Shown: positions 17,443 to 25,934 of the stretch, piece after piece | Layout of the letters: each line of letters starts with the position of its first letter | How positions within the stretch are numbered: position 1 is the stretch's first letter | Source of the DNA: Fusobacterium ulcerans ATCC 49185 | Lineage (GTDB): Bacteria; Fusobacteriota; Fusobacteriia; Fusobacteriales; Fusobacteriaceae | NCBI RefSeq assembly: GCF_900683735.1 | Contig: NZ_LR215979.1 | Location: 1,426,001-1,490,000, forward strand | DNA: 64,000 nucleotides | Direction of reading: 5' to 3' | Notes under the pieces: model-generated | Told to the model about the DNA's origin: nothing | Seen by the model: only the letters and a program-made list of their open reading frames with translations | Database searches by the model: none | Program-made: the position numbers and the translations under genes

Positions 17443-17472
17443 TATAAAAAAATAATTAATGGAGGTAAAACA

Positions 17473-18612
17473 ATGATTTTAAAAAAATTTTTTAGTTTAT
17501 TTATAATATGCTTATTTTTTAGCCTGATTTTCTTAGAAAAAAATACATATTCTAATGAACTTCAACAGCAGGAAAAGAATAACAAGATTACCTTTACTGA
17601 TCTTTCTAATAGAAAAATTGAAATTGATGGTCCTATTAATAGAATTTTTTTAGGTTTTTATGAAGAATCTTATTTGGCAGTTGCAGAAAATTTTAATAAA
17701 GTGGTAAGTATATCTAAAGGAGAATGGGCAGATTTTTTTAATGACCAGTACAATGCCTATGAAAAACAGATGCCTGAATTAGATAAAATCATAGATACAG
17801 GTTCTATATATAAAGGGTCTTTCAGTATGGAAACTTTATTAAACTCTAAGCCACAGGTGGCTATAGTTGCTCCTTTTCAATATGAAACTCTGGCTGAAAA
17901 TATAGATAAATTAGAAAAGTCAGGAATAAAAGTTATTGTAATTGACTATAATTCTCAGACTTTAGAAAATCATATAAAAAGTACAAAAATTTTAGGAAAA
18001 ATTACTGGAAATAAAAACAGAGCTGAAGAACTAATAAGAAATTATGAAAATGCTTTAAATGAAGTAAAAGAAAGAGTAGAAAATATTAAAAACAGAAAAA
18101 AAGTATATGTAGAATTAGGAAATCTAGGTGCTGATCAAATAGGTAACAGTTATGGTAATTACTTATGGGGAAGTCTTGTAAAACTAGCTGGAGGAAATAA
18201 TATAGCAGAAAATAAAATTGACAGTTATGGCCCATTAAGTCCAGAATATATTTTAACATCTAACCCTGATGCAATATTTTTTGCTGGAGCAAACTGGGCT
18301 AATGATGCTGGTGACAGAGTTTTAATTGGATTTAATGTTTCTCCTGAGCAAACATGGAAAAGGCTTACTCCATATACAAAAAGAACTGGCTGGAAAAAAT
18401 TAAATGCTATAAAAAATGGTGAGATATATGCTGTAAATCATGGTGGACTTCGTTCTATTTATGATTATGTATATGTACAGTATATAGCAAAGTCCTTATA
18501 TCCTGAATTGTTTAAAGATATTGAACCTAAAGAAAATTTAGAGAATTTTTATAAAAAATATCTTCCAATCACTCCAGAAGGAACTTTTATGACAAAATAC
18601 AATGAAAAATAG
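17473..18612 (+). CDS. Periplasmic metal-chelate/B12-type ABC transporter substrate-binding protein
   Basis: A 379-residue protein starting at ATG 17473 behind GGAGG; the upstream in-frame start at 17383 lacks a ribosome site. A signal peptide (MILKKFFSLFIICLFFSLIF...) has no lipobox Cys. The body follows the FecB/BtuF pattern: ITFTDLSNRKIEIDGPINRI at the start, then PQVAIVAPFQYETL, KSGIKVIVID, LGKITGNKNRAEELIRNY, LVKLAGGNNIAE and LTSNPDAIFFAG. It would deliver a metal chelate to the permease encoded 23 bp downstream. Because the operon encodes opine-metallophore biosynthesis, the likely ligand is the metal-loaded opine, an inference from context. No TonB-dependent receptor is in the window. 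Confidence 0.85.
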   Translation: MILKKFFSLFIICLFFSLIFLEKNTYSNELQQQEKNNKITFTDLSNRKIEIDGPINRIFLGFYEESYLAVAENFNKVVSISKGEWADFFNDQYNAYEKQMPELDKIIDTGSIYKGSFSMETLLNSKPQVAIVAPFQYETLAENIDKLEKSGIKVIVIDYNSQTLENHIKSTKILGKITGNKNRAEELIRNYENALNEVKERVENIKNRKKVYVELGNLGADQIGNSYGNYLWGSLVKLAGGNNIAENKIDSYGPLSPEYILTSNPDAIFFAGANWANDAGDRVLIGFNVSPEQTWKRLTPYTKRTGWKKLNAIKNGEIYAVNHGGLRSIYDYVYVQYIAKSLYPELFKDIEPKENLENFYKKYLPITPEGTFMTKYNEK

Positions 18613-18635
18613 CAGTTGCCTAAGGAGTGATGAAA

Positions 18636-19673
18636 ATGAATAAAAAAATTAATGGAGAAGAAGTATATAAAAAAATAAATAAAAAACGGCAAATGGCCTT
18701 TTTTATTTCTTTAGCTGCAATAATTATAATGCTGCTCTTTGACCTCATGACAGGTTCTTCAGGAATGACTTTAGAAGATACAATAAAAGCTCTTTTAGCA
18801 GGCCCGTCTTCTGAAAGTATAGAAGCTACTATTATATGGAATATCAGACTTCCCATGACTCTAATATGTCTGACAGTTGGTGCATCATTAGGTTTAGCAG
18901 GTACACAGATGCAAACTATACTTTCTAATCCGCTGGCAAGTCCATATACTTTAGGAGTATCCTCAGCTGCCGGTTTTGGAGCAGCAATAGCTTTTATATC
19001 TGGATTTCCATTTAAAGGAATACCATGGTTAAATGCTCCTTTTATGGCATTTGCCATGACTTTGCTAGGTACAATGGCTATTTACTTTTTAGGAAAACTA
19101 AAAGGTATGAAAGCACAATCTATGGTACTCTTTGGAATAGTAACACATTTCTTTTTTCAGGCATTATTATCTTTAGTACAATTTCGTTCTACTCCTGAGG
19201 TAGCAGGTCAAATTGTTTACTGGATGTTTGGAAGTCTGCTTAAATCAACCTGGACAGGAGTTATAGTAAGCGGAGTTATATTTTTAATCTGCAGTATATT
19301 GTTATCCAGATATGCCTGGAAATTAACTGCAATAGCTGCTGGAGAAGAAAGAGCTAAAAGCCTTGGAATAGATACAGATAAAGTAAGGCTGCATGTATTT
19401 TTACTAAGTTCACTGCTTACAGCTGGTGCTGTAGCATTTGTTGGAACTATAGGCTTTATAGGACTGGTAGCTCCACACTTTTCAAGATATTTTTCAGGAG
19501 AGGATCAAAGATATCTAGCACCTATGGCTTCTCTTTTTGGAGTATTATTAATTGCATGTGCTTCAATTTTAGCTAAAATAATTATTCCCGGAATAATTAT
19601 TCCTATTGGAATAGTAACATCTCTTATCGGTGTTCCATTCTTAATTTTCTTAATTCTAAAGAAAGGGGTATGA
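18636..19673 (+). CDS. FecCD-family ABC transporter permease
   Basis: A 345-residue multi-pass protein. ATG 18636 is preferred because AAGGAG (18622-18627) stands 8 nt upstream; GTG 18627 and ATG 18630 are in frame but too close. Family signatures are visible: WNIRLPMTLICLTVGASLGLAGTQMQTILSNPLASPYTLGVSSAAGFG, here quoted only in outline (RLP, G..LGLAG...Q...NPLA.P..LG.S..A), and later VGFIGLVAPHFSR. About ten membrane segments are expected. It is the inner-membrane channel of the importer. It is followed 3 bp later by the ATPase gene. Confidence 0.9.
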   Translation: MNKKINGEEVYKKINKKRQMAFFISLAAIIIMLLFDLMTGSSGMTLEDTIKALLAGPSSESIEATIIWNIRLPMTLICLTVGASLGLAGTQMQTILSNPLASPYTLGVSSAAGFGAAIAFISGFPFKGIPWLNAPFMAFAMTLLGTMAIYFLGKLKGMKAQSMVLFGIVTHFFFQALLSLVQFRSTPEVAGQIVYWMFGSLLKSTWTGVIVSGVIFLICSILLSRYAWKLTAIAAGEERAKSLGIDTDKVRLHVFLLSSLLTAGAVAFVGTIGFIGLVAPHFSRYFSGEDQRYLAPMASLFGVLLIACASILAKIIIPGIIIPIGIVTSLIGVPFLIFLILKKGV

Positions 19674-19676
19674 TAT

Positions 19677-20435
19677 ATGCTAAAAATGAATCTTACAGAT
19701 ATTAAAATAAGCTATGGTAAAAATAATATTATAAAAAATATAAAAGCTGAATTTTATGGTGGAAATGTTGTTTCACTAATTGGACCTAATGGAACTGGAA
19801 AAACTACATTACTGAAAGCTATTGCCCACTTAATAAAATATGAAGGAGATATTGGTGTTATTGGAGAAACTGGTTATAAAAATTTTAGAGATAGTTTTAC
19901 ATATGTTCCCCAGATGTCTGTTAATAATATTAATCTAACTGTTTTTGAAATAGTTTTATTGGGAAGAGTAAGAGATTTAACATGGAAAATTGAAAAAATT
20001 CATTTAAATGCTGTAGCTGAAATACTTGATGAATTAAATTTAAGCCATTTAAGCTGCAGTAAATTCTCAAGTTTAAGTGGTGGACAGAAACAAATGGTCA
20101 TAATGGCACAGGCAATGGTTTCAAAACCCAAAATTTTATTATTAGATGAACCTACGAGTGCCTTGGATTTAAAACATCAGCTCCAGATTATGGAAACAGC
20201 AAAAAAATATACAAAAAAAACAGGCTCTATAACAGTTATTGTTCTGCATGATATAGCATTAGCAGCTAGATATAGTGATGAAATTCTGCTTTTACATGAT
20301 GGCTATTCTATACAGCAGGGAATTCCTGAAGAAGTTTTGAAGGAAGAATTGTTAGAGAAAATATATGGAGTTGAACTTGACATTTCCAAAAGCTCCAGAG
20401 GTTTTATTTCTATAACCCCAATAAAAACAAAGTGA
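19677..20435 (+). CDS. FecE/BtuD-type ABC transporter ATPase
   Basis: A 252-residue protein starting ATG 19677. The Walker A is GPNGTGKTT, the Q-loop region is FTYVPQM, the signature is LSGGQKQ, Walker B is ILLLDEPTSALD and the switch His lies in VLHDIALAARYSDEILLLHDG. These motifs are intact, so it should be an active cytoplasmic ATPase driving the permease encoded just upstream. The length is normal for the iron-chelate/B12 group. The coupling to an opine-metallophore pathway is from gene order. Confidence 0.92.
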   Translation: MLKMNLTDIKISYGKNNIIKNIKAEFYGGNVVSLIGPNGTGKTTLLKAIAHLIKYEGDIGVIGETGYKNFRDSFTYVPQMSVNNINLTVFEIVLLGRVRDLTWKIEKIHLNAVAEILDELNLSHLSCSKFSSLSGGQKQMVIMAQAMVSKPKILLLDEPTSALDLKHQLQIMETAKKYTKKTGSITVIVLHDIALAARYSDEILLLHDGYSIQQGIPEEVLKEELLEKIYGVELDISKSSRGFISITPIKTK

Positions 20436-20448
20436 ATGGAGGAATACA

Positions 20449-21294
20449 ATGAATAAAGGAATAATAATGGCAGTTATGTCATCACTTACTTTCAGTATTA
20501 TGAATGTTTTGGTAAAATTAGTAAGTACAAGAATTCCATCTTCTGAGATTACATTTTTTAGAGGTCTAATTGGTACTATTCTTGTTTTAATATTTATGAA
20601 AGTTCAAAAGGTAAAATTTTCAAATAAAGAAAATAAAATATTATATTTACGAGGATTACTAGGTGGAATTTATATGCTGACATATTTCTATGCCATATCA
20701 AAATTGAAATTAGGAGATGTATCTATACTGGTACAATTATCTGGAGTTTTTGTTGTAATCTTTTCTTCAATTTTTCTTAAAGAAAAGCTACAGCCTAAAA
20801 CATATATTTTTATTCTTGCTATAATTATTGGAACCTGTATAATTATAAATCCTTTAAAATTTTCTTCATATTCCCAATATGCAATATTTGGTGTACTAGC
20901 AGCAGCTTTTTCCGGAGCAGCATCTATTACAATAAGATATTTAGCTAGATCAGGATTGCACCATAATTATGAAATTATGTTTTTTTTCCTCTTTATATCA
21001 ACAATAGTTGCTATTCCATTGATGTACTCAAATTTTATAATTCCCAATACCAAAGAACTTATTATTTTAATCATAATTGGGGGGGTTTCTTTTATTGCAC
21101 AAATATTTTTAACAGGTGCATTCTCACATCAAAATGCAATTATTGTTGAATTTGTAAGATATATAGGAATTTTTATAAATAATTTATGGGGATTTATTAT
21201 TTTTAAAGAAACAATTACACTGCAATCTATTATTGGAGGTTCCATTATAGTAATATCAACAATCTTATTATCAAAAACTCAGAAAGATAAATAA
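20449..21294 (+). CDS. EamA/DMT-family exporter of the metallophore operon
   Basis: A 281-residue protein starting after GGAGG with ten predicted membrane helices arranged as two EamA repeats. Repeat one begins GIIMAVMSSLTFSIMNVLVKLV with SEITFFRGLIG and KLKLGDVSILVQLSGVFVVIF. The second begins near AIFGVLAAAFSGAASITIRYLA. In P. aeruginosa the pseudopaline locus encodes an EamA exporter (CntI) beside the two biosynthetic genes. The same neighbourhood here suggests export of the newly made metallophore. The family is certain; the substrate is inferred. Confidence 0.82.
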   Translation: MNKGIIMAVMSSLTFSIMNVLVKLVSTRIPSSEITFFRGLIGTILVLIFMKVQKVKFSNKENKILYLRGLLGGIYMLTYFYAISKLKLGDVSILVQLSGVFVVIFSSIFLKEKLQPKTYIFILAIIIGTCIIINPLKFSSYSQYAIFGVLAAAFSGAASITIRYLARSGLHHNYEIMFFFLFISTIVAIPLMYSNFIIPNTKELIILIIIGGVSFIAQIFLTGAFSHQNAIIVEFVRYIGIFINNLWGFIIFKETITLQSIIGGSIIVISTILLSKTQKDK

Positions 21295-21337
21295 TATATT
21301 TTATTATTTGAGAATTGTACAGAAAGGAAAAAAGAAC

Positions 21338-22108
21338 ATGAATAATAATTTAATATTTCAATTAAAAGTTATAAGATTTAAAATATCAGAGGCCTTAAAA
21401 TTATATGAAAAGACTGGAGAGAAGGATAATTTTTTAAAAGAATGTATTGAAGAGCTGTGTTCTTTCATCTTAAATGAAAAAAATTACATGGATTTTATTT
21501 TAAGTTCTGAAAACAATTTAATAAAAAACCTCATAAGAGATATCAGAGACAGAGCAGCTGAGGCTTTGGGAATTTTGGAAAAAATAGAGGCAAGAAATAT
21601 TTTAAATGAAGAAAATACTGCATTTAAATATGGAGATGAATTGGCTTTAGCTGTAAAACGTGAAATTGAAGATTACAAAATTTTAAAATCTTCAAAAGTT
21701 TTATTAATAGGTTCTGGTGCAATGCCCATAACAGCTTATACTATTTTTAAAGAAACAGCAGCTCACATTACATGTGTTGATATAGATTCAGAAGCTCTTA
21801 ATTTATCTAAAAAAGTTACAAACAAATTGGGGATTCAAGGAGTCTATTTTGAAGGAGATATAGAGGCTGTAGAAATAGAAAATTTTTCTCATATAATTAT
21901 AGCTTCTTTAGTTCAAAAAAAATGTGAATTAGTAGATTATGTATCTCAAAAAATAAATAATGATGCAAAAATTATTTTGAGATATGGTAATGAAATCAAG
22001 GAAGCTTTTAATTTTCCACTATGTATACAAGAGATAAACGATTTTACCAAGACTGTAATTAGAGATAAAAGCTTTATATATGATACTTTGCTGCTAGAAA
22101 GGATGTAA
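21338..22108 (+). CDS. cntL: Nicotianamine-synthase-like enzyme (CntL type) for opine metallophore
   Basis: A 256-residue protein. ATG 21338 is used because AAAGGA precedes it; an upstream in-frame TTG has no ribosome site. An N-terminal helical part is followed by a methyltransferase-like Rossmann domain: VLLIGSGAMPITAYTIF (nicotianamine synthase: IGSGP.PLT), then ITCVDIDSEALNLSKKVTNKLG. Length is close to S. aureus CntL (about 270). CntL enzymes transfer an aminobutyrate group from S-adenosylmethionine to histidine. No histidine racemase (CntK) is in the operon, so an L-His substrate as in pseudopaline is more likely than D-His. The adjacent gene 22110-23396 fits the second step. Confidence 0.78.
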   Translation: MNNNLIFQLKVIRFKISEALKLYEKTGEKDNFLKECIEELCSFILNEKNYMDFILSSENNLIKNLIRDIRDRAAEALGILEKIEARNILNEENTAFKYGDELALAVKREIEDYKILKSSKVLLIGSGAMPITAYTIFKETAAHITCVDIDSEALNLSKKVTNKLGIQGVYFEGDIEAVEIENFSHIIIASLVQKKCELVDYVSQKINNDAKIILRYGNEIKEAFNFPLCIQEINDFTKTVIRDKSFIYDTLLLERM

Positions 22109-22109
22109 A

Positions 22110-23396
22110 ATGTTAAAAAACTACTTTGATAATGTACTAATTGCAGGTTCTGGCCCAGTAGGAGTCAACTTATATATAAATTTTAATAAAGGATATGCTC
22201 AAAAAGTAGGGCTAAAAATCAGGAATAGTAAAAATAGCGAATTATTTTTAAAAAATTTAAAATGTAATAACAATTTTATAGAAAGTACTGCTTCAGTTAA
22301 TGAAATTAATTCAATAAGTGGTAAATGCCTTTTAGAAAACTTATATATAAATTCTGAAGAACTCATTAATGAATGGGATGTTTTGATTCTCTGTACTCCC
22401 TGTGATGCCTACCTTTCAGTATTGAAAGATTTAAACTTAAAAAAATTAACCCGAATAAAAAAAATAGTATTAATTTCTCCTGAATTTGGTTCAAGTCTAA
22501 TATTAAAAAGCTTTCTTAAAGATGATAAAACAATTGAATTTATAAGTTTTTCAAATTACTTTGGAGCAAGTAATTTTTCTGGTGATAATCATTGTTTAGT
22601 TATAACCAATGCTCTTAAAAAAAATGTATATATAGGAAGTACCCACGAAAATAGTTTGTTTGTTAAAAAAATAGCAGATTTTCTTGGTGAATTTAAAATA
22701 AACAGCATCTGCTGTAAAAATCAATTAGAAGCTGAATCAAAAAATATTACTTTATTTGTACATTCTCCATTTTTATTAAATAAAGTAAGTTTAGAGCAAG
22801 TTTTTGATATTGATAAAACAAAAAGATTTTTGTATAAACTTTATCCTGAAGGTCCAATAACTATGACTGTAATTCATAAAATGGTTAATCTCTATCAAGA
22901 AATATTAGAATTATATAGTGCAGTAAACCTTCCTGAATTTAATCTTTTAAAATTTTTAAATGATAGTTATCCTGTACCAGAAAATTCTATTTCAAAAAGT
23001 GATATAGAAGATTATTTAGGATTTCCTCAATTAAAAAAAGAATATTTGTTGTATGTGAGATATGCTTCTATTCTCATTGATCCATTTTCTACTCCAGGTG
23101 AAGATGGCAGATATTTTGATTTTTCCAGAGTCAGTTATTCAAAAATTTATAAGGATAAAGAAAATTTATGGAATATTCCAAGAAGACCTCTAGAAGATTA
23201 TAATAAATTGAATCTAATCTGGTATCTTACCAAATTATATGGAACTAGATCAGATCAGATTTTTGAATTAATAAAAATTTATAAAGAGTATTATTTTAAT
23301 TTTATTAAAACAGTTGGTGAAAAAAATATTAAAGAAAGCTGCAAACTCACAGATAGGAATTATGAAGCTGAAATAATTTATTCATCTTTAAAATAA
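22110..23396 (+). CDS. cntM: Opine metallophore dehydrogenase (CntM/staphylopine dehydrogenase type)
   Basis: A 428-residue protein, matching CntM in length (about 430). It starts 1 nt after the CntL-like stop, with AAAGGA inside the last codons of that gene. The N-terminal nucleotide-binding motif is VLIAGSGPVGVNLY. Further recognisable blocks are WDVLILCTPCDAYLSVL and DPFSTPGEDGRYFDFSRVSY in the C-terminal domain. Such enzymes reductively condense the CntL product with an alpha-keto acid (pyruvate or 2-oxoglutarate) using NAD(P)H. The keto acid and cofactor preference cannot be read from sequence by eye. It is the last gene of the operon and a terminator follows. Confidence 0.78.
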   Translation: MLKNYFDNVLIAGSGPVGVNLYINFNKGYAQKVGLKIRNSKNSELFLKNLKCNNNFIESTASVNEINSISGKCLLENLYINSEELINEWDVLILCTPCDAYLSVLKDLNLKKLTRIKKIVLISPEFGSSLILKSFLKDDKTIEFISFSNYFGASNFSGDNHCLVITNALKKNVYIGSTHENSLFVKKIADFLGEFKINSICCKNQLEAESKNITLFVHSPFLLNKVSLEQVFDIDKTKRFLYKLYPEGPITMTVIHKMVNLYQEILELYSAVNLPEFNLLKFLNDSYPVPENSISKSDIEDYLGFPQLKKEYLLYVRYASILIDPFSTPGEDGRYFDFSRVSYSKIYKDKENLWNIPRRPLEDYNKLNLIWYLTKLYGTRSDQIFELIKIYKEYYFNFIKTVGEKNIKESCKLTDRNYEAEIIYSSLK

Positions 23397-23405
23397 TAAA
23401 GTCAA

Positions 23406-23446
23406 AAAATAGTCTTCTATGATATTTTATCTTAGAAGACTATTTT
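23406..23446 (+). terminator. Terminator of the metallophore operon
   Basis: AAAATAGTCTTCT (23406-23418) pairs perfectly with AGAAGACTATTTT (23434-23446). It begins 10 nt after the last stop. A/T flanks on both sides make it probably bidirectional with the converging gene at 23516. Confidence 0.8.
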
Positions 23447-23515
23447 ATATATATTTCTTTTTCTTAATTAATAAAAATTAACTTATTCACTAAATATTTA
23501 TAACAGACAACTCAG

Positions 23516-24265
23516 TTATTTACTATCTACTTCTTTCATAGTAGATAATGTATCTTGATCATATTTTGTAGATTTCATATCTGGAAATGATTTCATAATA
23601 CGTTTTTCCAGCCATGGAATATTTTTCAGCAATTCTTCTCTTTTTCTTTTTAATTCTTCTATTTTATCCTGTGCTGTCATAAAATCTGATGATACCTTGC
23701 CTCCTATTCTGTCAGAAAATTTATGAATATCTCCAGCTATTTTTTCCAGTTTTTCTAATTTGGCATTAAGTTTTAATACAGTTTTTACTGTGACAATAAA
23801 ATCTATCAATATAAATGTTCCAGCTACTCCCAAAATTATTTTTCCTGTTAATAAAGGAAGCCATGATATAACACTTTCTACAACAGGATGGATAATATCT
23901 ACTACCAAAACGCAAGCAAGCCCCCATATAATTGAAAACTTTAAACAAATATAACCACATATATTAAAAGGTACATCTGAATAATCCCACCATCTATAAT
24001 GAAATATTTTTTCAAGAACAAATCCTGTAAGAAACTCCAGTATAGAAGTTAATATCATAGAAGCTATAAAGAGTATAAACATATTATTTTTTAATGGAAA
24101 AACAAAATACATAATAGTCATAACTCCCACACCATATATTGGACAGTAAGGCCCATTTAAAAAACCTCTATTAATAAATTTTCTAGTATTAAGAGTTGCA
24201 TAGCATACCTCTACACACCACCCTAAAAAAGAGTAAATCAAAAAATAAAATAAGTATCTGTACAT
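23516..24265 (-). CDS. CmpB-family putative ABC transporter permease (membrane protein)
   Basis: A 249-residue protein. The N-terminal 150 residues hold about five membrane segments with conserved blocks YSFLGWCVEVCYATLNTRKFINRGFLNGPYCPIYGVG (read as G.E..Y......F..RG.L.GP..PIYG.G), then TSILEFLTGFVLEKIFHYRWWDYS and NICGYICLKFSIIWG. These identify the family annotated as putative ABC transporter permease (CmpB-like). The C-terminus is a soluble coiled coil (LEKLEKIAGDIHKFSD; KIEELKRKREELL). No ATPase partner is adjacent. The actual function of this family is poorly known, so transport is only nominal. Confidence 0.75.
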   Translation of the reverse strand: MYRYLFYFLIYSFLGWCVEVCYATLNTRKFINRGFLNGPYCPIYGVGVMTIMYFVFPLKNNMFILFIASMILTSILEFLTGFVLEKIFHYRWWDYSDVPFNICGYICLKFSIIWGLACVLVVDIIHPVVESVISWLPLLTGKIILGVAGTFILIDFIVTVKTVLKLNAKLEKLEKIAGDIHKFSDRIGGKVSSDFMTAQDKIEELKRKREELLKNIPWLEKRIMKSFPDMKSTKYDQDTLSTMKEVDSK

Positions 24266-24430
24266 TTTTCCTCCTTAATATTGAAATTTATATTTCAATT
24301 CTAACATTTTTTTGTTTTTTTATAAACTAAAAAATATTTTAATTTTTATAAATACACAATATAATATACAATACTTATTTTTATATTTTCTTACTATAAA
24401 GTCATAATTATAAATAGTTTTCTTTATATA

Positions 24431-24472
24431 AAAAAAAGCTGAGTAACATTTAAAAAAATGTTTTACTCAGCT
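24431..24472 (-). terminator. 42-nt terminator hairpin, duplicated at 42831-42872
   Basis: AAAAAAAGCTGAGTAACATT folds on AATGTTTTACTCAGCT plus T-run. It starts 5 nt after the corrinoid-protein stop on the minus strand and fits an intrinsic terminator. The same 42 nt, base for base, occurs upstream of the IS91-like transposase at 42831-42872, so it may be a mobile-element end recruited as a terminator. The stretch 24266-24430 shows nothing else. Confidence 0.7.
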
Positions 24473-24476
24473 TTTT

Positions 24477-25106
24477 TTATACATTTAATAACTTTTCTGC
24501 AACTTCCACTGCACTTACTGCATCTGCTGAATAAGCAGCACTCATACTTTTTGCTATTTCTTCAGTTAAGGGAGCTCCTCCTACCATTATCTTTAAATGT
24601 TCTGTTACCCCTTTTTCTCTCAAGTATTCAAGAGTCATTTTCATAACTTCCATTGTTGGAGCAATCATTGCTGAGAGCATTAATATATCAGGAGAATATT
24701 TTTTAATATATTCTTCTATTTTTTCTTGAGGAACATCTACTCCCATATCTATTACTTGAAATCCATTACTTTCCAACATTAATATACATAGATTTTTTCC
24801 TATATCATGAAAATCCCCCTGAACACTCCCTGCCAGTATTTTTCCTTTTTTCACAATATCCTCATCTTTCAGAAGAGGCTTTAATATTTTTACACTCTTT
24901 TCCATAGTCTTTGCAGATTCCAGCACATCATACATAGTAAGAGTTTTTTCTTTAAACATTTCTCCAGCCCTAGTCATTCCTTTTAATAATGATTTAGTCA
25001 GTATGTCTTTTGGAGCAATTCCTTTATCTAAGGCTTCCTGTGTAAGTTCCTCTATATTTTCACCTTTTATAAGCTTTTCTGAAATTATTTTCAATATATT
25101 TTCCAC
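24477..25106 (-). CDS. Corrinoid (methylcobalamin) protein, MtbC/MttC/MtmC type
   Basis: A 209-residue protein. Residues 1-85 are the helical cap typical of methyltransferase corrinoid proteins (LIKGENIEELTQEALDKGI...GMTRAGEMFKEKTLTMYDVLESAKTM). Residues about 88-209 are a B12-binding Rossmann domain with the DxHxxG motif in GSVQGDFHDIGKNL, then MGVDVPQEKIEEYI, LSAMIAPTMEVMKM and VGGAPLTEEIA. It carries the methyl group between a substrate methyltransferase and a second acceptor. Neither methyltransferase partner lies next to it, so the substrate is unknown. It is a single-gene unit; I see no cobalamin riboswitch upstream. Confidence 0.88.
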   Translation of the reverse strand: MENILKIISEKLIKGENIEELTQEALDKGIAPKDILTKSLLKGMTRAGEMFKEKTLTMYDVLESAKTMEKSVKILKPLLKDEDIVKKGKILAGSVQGDFHDIGKNLCILMLESNGFQVIDMGVDVPQEKIEEYIKKYSPDILMLSAMIAPTMEVMKMTLEYLREKGVTEHLKIMVGGAPLTEEIAKSMSAAYSADAVSAVEVAEKLLNV

Positions 25107-25304
25107 TCTATCACCCCTCTAATTATATTATTTATAATTTAATTATATTCTATTGCAAAGAAATTTGGAATATGTTATTTATTTTATTATAAAATTATTT
25201 TGTATCTATATGATTATCGGACTTATATATTTTATGATATTGTTGAAAGTTTAAAACAGCTCCTTTATTTATTTTTTACATTAATAAAAAAATTCATAAA
25301 AATT

Positions 25305-25345
25305 AAATGGTTTGAGCTTAGCAAAATACTAAATTCAAACCATTT
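25305..25345 (-). terminator. Terminator of adhesin module 2
   Basis: AAATGGTTTGA (25305-25315) pairs with TCAAACCATTT (25335-25345). It lies 14 nt beyond the last small ORF of the module. The minus-strand tail is A/T-rich (AATTTTTATG). The rest of 25107-25304 appears non-coding. Confidence 0.65.
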
Positions 25346-25358
25346 ATCATTTTATTCT

Positions 25359-25421
25359 CTATTTGACTAGATATACTGAATATGATACTGCTAATATACA
25401 TCCTATTAACATCTTTTTCAT
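25359..25421 (-). CDS. 20-residue remnant or microprotein at the module 2 end
   Basis: The ORF MKKMLIGCILAVSYSVYLVK begins 12 nt after the SurA-like gene, behind AAAGGGA. It matches the first half of the signal peptide of the FadA-like gene 5256-5618 and occupies the same place relative to the SurA-like gene. The simplest view is that module 2 once had that FadA-like gene and lost its body. A functional membrane microprotein remains possible, since the 23-residue ORF 4603-4674 has the same pattern. Confidence 0.45.
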   Translation of the reverse strand: MKKMLIGCILAVSYSVYLVK

Positions 25422-25432
25422 TTTCTTTCCCT

Positions 25433-25861
25433 TTATTTATTTTCTTCTTTTTTCTTTGGATCTTCTACCTTTATATATTCTTTTAAAGTATCATTTATTT
25501 TATATTTTTCTACTAATTCATTTATTACTTTTACCTTTTCTTCACCTAGTTTTTGATTAAATAATGCCTGTTGAAGTTGTGGATATACTTCTACTGTATT
25601 CTTATCTTTTAATATTTCTGTATTATTTTTATATACTTCTAATAACTCGTAATCATATATTTTTACTGTTTTCTGCGCTATTGAATTAAGATAGAATTCT
25701 ATTTCCATATTAAGTTTCATTTCCTCAAGATACTTTTTTTCCTCCTCTGTATATTCTTTCTTTTCCATTTCTGCAAGGATAGCTTTTCTTACTAAAAGCT
25801 GTGCAATAGCATCCTTATTTTCTCCTAAAGTTTCCAATTCTTTTTTTGTTAATTTAATCAT
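25433..25861 (-). CDS. SurA N-terminal-like helical protein, module 2 copy
   Basis: A 142-residue protein starting at ATG 25861 after GGAGGAG; the in-frame TTG that overlaps this ribosome site is rejected. It is the close paralogue of 5629-6063, with the same helical blocks (IAQLLVRKAILAEMEKKEYT, IAQKTVKIYDYELLEVYKNN, QALFNQKLGEEKVKVINELV). The C-terminus differs (EDPKKKEENK). It follows the autotransporter directly, without the intervening AT-hook gene found in module 1. The pattern is SurA/PpiC N-domain-like without signal peptide or isomerase domain. A role in assembling the adjacent autotransporter is inferred from the conserved pairing. Confidence 0.6.
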   Translation of the reverse strand: MIKLTKKELETLGENKDAIAQLLVRKAILAEMEKKEYTEEEKKYLEEMKLNMEIEFYLNSIAQKTVKIYDYELLEVYKNNTEILKDKNTVEVYPQLQQALFNQKLGEEKVKVINELVEKYKINDTLKEYIKVEDPKKKEENK

Positions 25862-25934
25862 TGTTATCTCCTCCAAGTTATTATGATTTTTTTATTTCTC
25901 TTTGTTAAAAAACTTTTTTTATAATATTTTAATA

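Noticed and set aside
17036-17472. Fur or Zur box before the metallophore operon
   Set aside because: No convincing match to the classical consensus; only an AAATATT/AATATTT inverted repeat in AT-rich DNA and the AAAGCGCTTT palindrome are seen.
18620-19057. Minus-strand 145-codon frame opposite the FecCD permease gene
   Set aside because: Lies fully within a clearly recognisable permease gene; composition is that of an antisense shadow.
25107-25304. Cobalamin riboswitch upstream of the corrinoid protein gene
   Set aside because: The upstream region is short and AT-rich and shows no B12-box-like sequence or complex fold.
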